A stretch of DNA of 64,000 nucleotides from Jaminaea rosea. Taxonomy: Eukaryota > Basidiomycota > Exobasidiomycetes > Microstromatales. The stretch lies in contig NW_020289979.1 of assembly GCF_003144245.1 (NCBI RefSeq), forward strand, positions 558,001 through 622,000, in the 5' to 3' direction. The notes under the pieces are model-generated. The model was not told the DNA's origin. It saw nothing but the letters and a program-made list of their open reading frames with translations, and searched no databases. Made by a program: the position numbers and the translations under genes. Shown piece by piece: positions 60,474 through 64,000 of this stretch (position 1 is its first letter; each line of letters starts with the position of its first letter).

Positions 60474-61765
60474 TTAGGCGCTCTTGTCAATAGTCTCAGC
60501 GATCCTCTTGCGAACAGTGTAGTCGCGACGTCCCACCATGGCAGCATCGATGCTGCTTTTCTCCTCGCGATCCTCCTGCTCGACCTCCTCATAGTACTCT
60601 CCGCCGGGCTGCGAGCCAGGCACGTATGAGAGGACATTGAGGTCCGCCTCCTTTAGGGCCTCTACATTGATGAGGGGCAGCTCGCGACGCCCTTGTCGGG
60701 CGGGCACGTTGGAGAGAATGTTGAGATCGAGGCACTCCGCAGCTCCCACGGCGATGAGGCCAGCGATGGTGTTGGCTTGGCAGTCCGGGCTTGCTCCGTC
60801 GCCGACACCTCCGAGGGGTCCAACAAGGCGAGGAAGGAGGAGAGCGGGGTGAGAGCAGTCTAAGTGGGGCATGGTAATCAAAAGAAATGATCAGGTACGG
60901 CGCCCGTGCCGATCGGTCACGGTGGGAGAGGAGGGATGCTCACCGATCATGCGCACCCCGAGGTCCTCGTTGGCGCGCTCGCACTGGCGGGTGGCAATCC
61001 CGCGACGCATGACATCGACCCAGAGATCTTCGTGCTCAGAGTCGGTGCTGCGCTCGGTGACCTTGATATTGTCGCACCTGCGGGAACGAGCAGCAGAGAC
61101 AACGATGAGCCGGAACGGTGGGGCGAGCGCTGAGAGCGGCCCCACTCACTTTATGACATTAATCGCAGCAAGGAGAGCAGCAGTCTTCGTAGCGCAGATC
61201 TCCTTGGAAGCCTTGTAGCCCTCGACGACATTGAGCACGCTCTTCTCGCAGTCGAGGACACCGGCCTTCTGCATGGAGTCGTAGGCAGGGTCCTGACAGA
61301 GGGGCTTGACCTGGGCGCGCTTGAGCATACTGACGACCACGGGGTCGTGGTGAGCGTGGAAGTCGCCAAGGCTACGGCGCTTGTGATTGGGTGGCTGGGT
61401 GGAGAGCACGTTGATATTGGCGCAATTGAGGGCGCCGACGCTGGTGAGAGAGGAAGGGGGGGGGGGGGGGGGGGGGGGGTTCATCAATGTCAGCCACGTT
61501 GCGAGAGTGAATGAAGAGCGACACCAGCTCACCCAATGAGTGCAGCGATGACATTACTCTCGCAGGCGGCCTTAGGAACGCCGAAGTAGGGAGGGTAGCC
61601 AATGGGAGGTGCTCCGGTGGGCTGATAAGGAGGCTGACCATAAAGGGGTTGGGCAGAGGCAGGCTGCCCATCGATAGGCACCATGCGAGGGCTCGGGACG
61701 TCGGCGCTGACGGTCGAGACCAATGCCGTTACAGCGGCGACGACGACGAAAATGTACAGCTGCAT
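60474..61765 (-). CDS. Secreted protein with three related Cys-bounded modules
   Basis: Four exons inferred: 61765-61533, 61440-61150, 61077-60944, 60808-60474 (330 residues). A signal peptide (MQLYIFVVVAAVTALVSTVS) is followed by a Pro/Tyr/Gln-rich stretch. Three similar 24-residue modules then occur, each bounded by cysteines: one starting CESNVIAALIGVGALNCANI, one starting CATKTAALLAAINVIKCDNI, one starting CQANTIAGLIAVGAAECLDL. The shared pattern is C, three residues, hydrophobic A-x-L-[IL], C, then N/D-x-[NK]-[VI]. Charged linkers separate them, with a partial echo (ADLNVLSYVP) near the C-terminus. No transmembrane helix or GPI signal. I do not recognise the family; in a smut-like fungus it could be a secreted effector, adhesin or surface protein. 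It is divergent from another secreted-protein gene. Confidence 0.78.
61456..61479. repeat. 24-base G homopolymer inside an intron
   Basis: An uninterrupted run of 24 G on the plus strand (24 C in the transcript) lies in intron 61532-61441 of the secreted repeat-protein gene, a few bases upstream of the acceptor (TTCCTCTCTCACCAG). It is part of the pyrimidine tract of that intron. Confidence 0.85.
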
Positions 61766-62294
61766 GGGTGCGTAGGTGTTTGGTCAGGTGGCGTGTAGGA
61801 CGAGGGTCAAGAAGCGTATTGCTCAGAGAGAGGGACTTGCGCGAGAGAAGGAGATCCATTACAAGCCTTTTCGCTTCTTATCCTTCGAACAGCAAGCGAT
61901 GAGCCGACGTTTCGTGAGCTGGTGCCTGAATGGAAGTCTTCCCCCCTTTCTTTCATCATGCCGGCATTGCTTGTTTGCTTGTTTGCTTGCTCCGTGCTTG
62001 TTGTTCACCAACGAGGCGTCGTTGATGATGTCCAGCATACTGCAATCAGTGCGACGCCTCGGGCCGTAAAGCTCGCGTCAGTGCATCATCAGGCCAGAGG
62101 GCACGACAGCAGCGGCCCTCGGACCATCACTTCTGCGCTTTGGCCCTCTGTGTCAACATCCGCCCATTGGCGGCTCGAGATTGGGCGCTACTGAGCCTTC
62201 TTGCCTTCTCGATGATGGGATGCTGTCGCTCTGCCCGGACTCAAAGCAATCTCTTGGGCGTCCGCTACCATCCCTCACTGCATATCATACCACT
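61766..62294. promoter_or_regulatory. Divergent promoter shared by two secreted-protein genes
   Basis: 529 bases between ATGs facing outward. A TTGCTTGTTTGCTTG repeat lies at about 61969-61990, and the region is AT-richer than the flanking genes. No factor site is certain. Confidence 0.45.
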
Positions 62295-63032
62295 ATGCTT
62301 CTTCCTCGCGCCCATCACGCAATGTGGCTCCTCGTACTATGGTGGCTGTGCACCAGCCTGACGCTCGTCCACGCACAAACGCTGCAACCTCATCAGCCTC
62401 CGAAGACTTCGTTCGAAGGCTTTTGCCCCGGTCGCCGGGCCCCACCGCTGAGACAGCGCACTTGTGCCCCTTTTTATTTCTTTGCAGCCTGTGGTCCTGC
62501 GGAGCAAAATGACTGTCGATCGTCGCTGGAAAGCATCCTCGACGGCATTCGTGCGGATAATACGACGTGGGACTGTTTGACCAGCAATGAGGTGAACATC
62601 GCCGGGGTCGAAACTCCCGTCGACGTCGTCGGCAACATTGCGATGTCGCCTGGTGTGGCTATGATGCTCCCGGTAGAGCTCAATGCTACGATGACGTCGA
62701 CCAAGCAGAGGCCATTCAGCGGGCTAGGACCGAGCCCATCCGGCCTTAGATGCTCGTCGGGAGCAGGGTGTACCGCTTTGATCAAGCTCGAGTCGGCCGA
62801 CGTGAAATGCCGAGCCCAAAACTACTTCAAGGTGCGCGATGTCCTGCTTTTGACAGCTCCGAGTCGCAATTGACCCCGTTATCTGCTTCTGTCGCTCCCT
62901 CTCACGCAGAGATGGATGCAAGGTACAGGCTGGCAAGCCCTCGACTATCACTTTGGCGCGACGATTGCCAAATGCCTACGAAACGAGACCATCATCCCTC
63001 CGCCATGGATGCCCAATCAGACTCACTACTAA
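62295..63032 (+). CDS. Secreted Cys-containing protein of unknown function
   Basis: Two exons inferred: 62295-62831 and 62910-63032 (219 residues from the ATG at 62295, or 210 from the ATG at 62322). The second start gives a cleaner signal peptide (MWLLVLWWLCTSLTLVHA). The mature part holds about nine cysteines, including FCPGRRAPP, RTCAPFYFFAACGPAEQNDC, TTWDCLTS, LRCSSGAGC and VKCRAQNYF, with several Asn-x-Thr/Ser sites (NTT, NAT, NET, NQT) for N-glycosylation. The second exon adds KRWMQGTGWQALDYHFG and ends at PNQTHY. No transmembrane helix or GPI signal. The single-exon reading would instead end at 62873; I prefer the spliced form because it extends a plausible protein with correct phase and a GACC-type branch region. 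Family unknown. Confidence 0.68.
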
Positions 63033-63176
63033 GAGGCAGTGACGGAGAGGAGGCGAGGGGCGTACTCACAACATGCTATCATTCGTCAATGCCCATCATT
63101 TATTGAATTGTCAAGAGTTGCGAATGCGAGAGCGTACAGATGAATGAGACTCAGACGTGTCGAATCAGTCGCACCG

Positions 63177-64000
63177 CTACCAACCCGGAGGGGGCAGAGG
63201 TGCTCTCCCAGGAGGCTGAGGCGGTGCTCCTGGTGGCGGCCCAGGGTGAGCGTAGCCACCAAAGGCAGGCGGTCGACTCGGCGGAGGACCAGGGAAGGCT
63301 GGCGGTGGACCAGGAGCAGCAGCACCTCGCGCAGCCATGGGCGGTGGGCCAGGCGGAGGGGGAGGCTGCTGAGCACCGTAACCACCTGCTCGAGGAGTCA
63401 TGCTGCCTGAGCCGTAGACCGATGCGCCGGGCGGTGGCTGCTGACCGTATGCTCCGCCCGCGGGAGTCATACCGCCTGCTGCCATTCGGCTTGGCGTCAT
63501 ACCACCAGCATGCATCGGCGTGCGCGCTCCACTCGCCATGCCGTACGGCGTACGAGCGCCGCCGCCGTATGCAGTTGCCCCTCCCGCAGCGGGTGTGGCT
63601 CCACCACGAGCACCCGCAGCCATAGCAGTGTACTGCGTCTTGAACGCATTAGCGAGCGACGCAACGTCGGGCAGATGCTCAGCCTGGTGCAGCTTGAACC
63701 TTCCCGGCAACACCTTGACTGGCCAGTACTGGATCGGCGCATCTCGATTGGCTTTGAATCCCAGCTTGAAGCAGCCCGGATGCCTCGGGTCGAGACCGAA
63801 CGCATAGGTTGAACGCGTGGGGTTGGCCAAGCACCAATTGGTGAGGTATTGGTCCAGCTCTTGCTCATTGCCCTTATACTTTTCGTGGTTGACCATCATT
63901 TCGACCATCTTCGCCATTGGGTTGACATGGTTGACGATGAGCTCATCGAGATCATTGTACGTCACGTTCATCACACGCAGAATACGCCCAAGGGAGTACT
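63177..64000 (-). CDS. SPT6: Transcription elongation factor SPT6, C-terminal part (runs off the window)
   Basis: Partial: the frame continues beyond position 64000, so only about 274 C-terminal residues are present. The visible part matches the tandem-SH2 region of SPT6: TYNDLDELIVNHVNPMAKMV, EMMVNHEKYKG, then LTNWCLANPTRSTYAFGLDP and HPGCFKLGFKANRDAPIQYW, ending in PVKVLPGRFKL. A low-complexity Gly/Pro/Thr tail with repeated GGMTP/ARTP elements and polyproline follows, resembling CTD-like disordered tails of fungal SPT6. SPT6 is a histone chaperone that binds the RNA polymerase II linker through this tSH2. The stop at 63177 is 144 bases from the stop of the converging secreted-protein gene. 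Confidence 0.93.
   Translation of the reverse strand, partial: YSLGRILRVMNVTYNDLDELIVNHVNPMAKMVEMMVNHEKYKGNEQELDQYLTNWCLANPTRSTYAFGLDPRHPGCFKLGFKANRDAPIQYWPVKVLPGRFKLHQAEHLPDVASLANAFKTQYTAMAAGARGGATPAAGGATAYGGGARTPYGMASGARTPMHAGGMTPSRMAAGGMTPAGGAYGQQPPPGASVYGSGSMTPRAGGYGAQQPPPPPGPPPMAARGAAAPGPPPAFPGPPPSRPPAFGGYAHPGPPPGAPPQPPGRAPLPPPGW

Noticed and set aside
62832-62873. Read-through ending of the second secreted protein at 62873
   Set aside because: A GT-AG intron 62832-62909 joins in phase to an exon that extends a plausible protein; the read-through adds only a short unrelated tail. Transcript data could reverse this.

Overview
This 64 kb window looks like a chromosome segment of a basidiomycete fungus, most likely a smut-related lineage (Ustilaginomycotina). 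The reasons are high GC, short GT-AG introns of roughly 70-120 bases that are present in some genes and absent from very long single-exon ones, proteins rich in Ser/Ala/Gln/Pro tracts, and a set of conserved eukaryotic housekeeping genes. The clade call is inference. I found no rRNA, convincing tRNA, CRISPR array, transposon or virus-derived element.

Layout: 1-4.1 kb, a single-pass Ser/Thr-rich membrane protein. 4.3-7.9 kb (minus), a chromatin protein joining a CDCA7-type zf-4CXXC_R1 zinc finger to WHIM-like motifs. 8.4-9.75 kb (minus), a VOC (glyoxalase-fold) protein with an apparent frame break. 10.0-11.8 kb, a 113-residue membrane protein and a Lys/acid-tailed unknown. 12.3-14.8 kb (minus), an MGRN1-like RING ubiquitin ligase. 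15.96-16.3 kb (minus), a small probable mitochondrial protein. 17.8-21.8 kb (minus), a very large SAM-dependent methyltransferase. 23.7-25.5 kb (minus), a STK32/YANK-type kinase with an acylation-type N-terminus. 26.7-28.2 kb, a WRAP53/TCAB1-like WD40 protein. 28.6-30.0 kb (minus), a Kre9/Knh1-like GPI-anchored wall protein. 31.2-33.2 kb, a Sec14 (Pdr16-like) protein whose C-terminus is a complete MoaD/MOCS2A-like domain ending in Gly-Gly. 35.1-40.2 kb, a 1,693-residue disordered protein. 40.6-45.9 kb (minus), a giant SNF1-activating/CaMKK-type kinase. 47.4-49.0 kb (minus), the mitochondrial calcium uniporter MCU. 49.5-54.1 kb, nucleoporin POM152. 54.2-56.7 kb (minus), autophagy E1 ATG7. 57.0-58.6 kb (minus), a C2H2 zinc-finger protein. 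60.5-63.0 kb, a divergent pair of secreted-protein genes. 63.2 kb to the window end (minus), the C-terminal SH2 region of SPT6.

The genes do not form a pathway or biosynthetic cluster; the window is mainly ordinary housekeeping chromosome. The observations most worth following are the Sec14-MoaD fusion, the secreted protein with three related Cys-bounded modules and its divergent secreted neighbour, the zf-4CXXC_R1/WHIM combination, and the frame break in the VOC gene. Exon boundaries were read by eye from GT-AG signals, frame continuity and family motifs; none is backed by transcript data.
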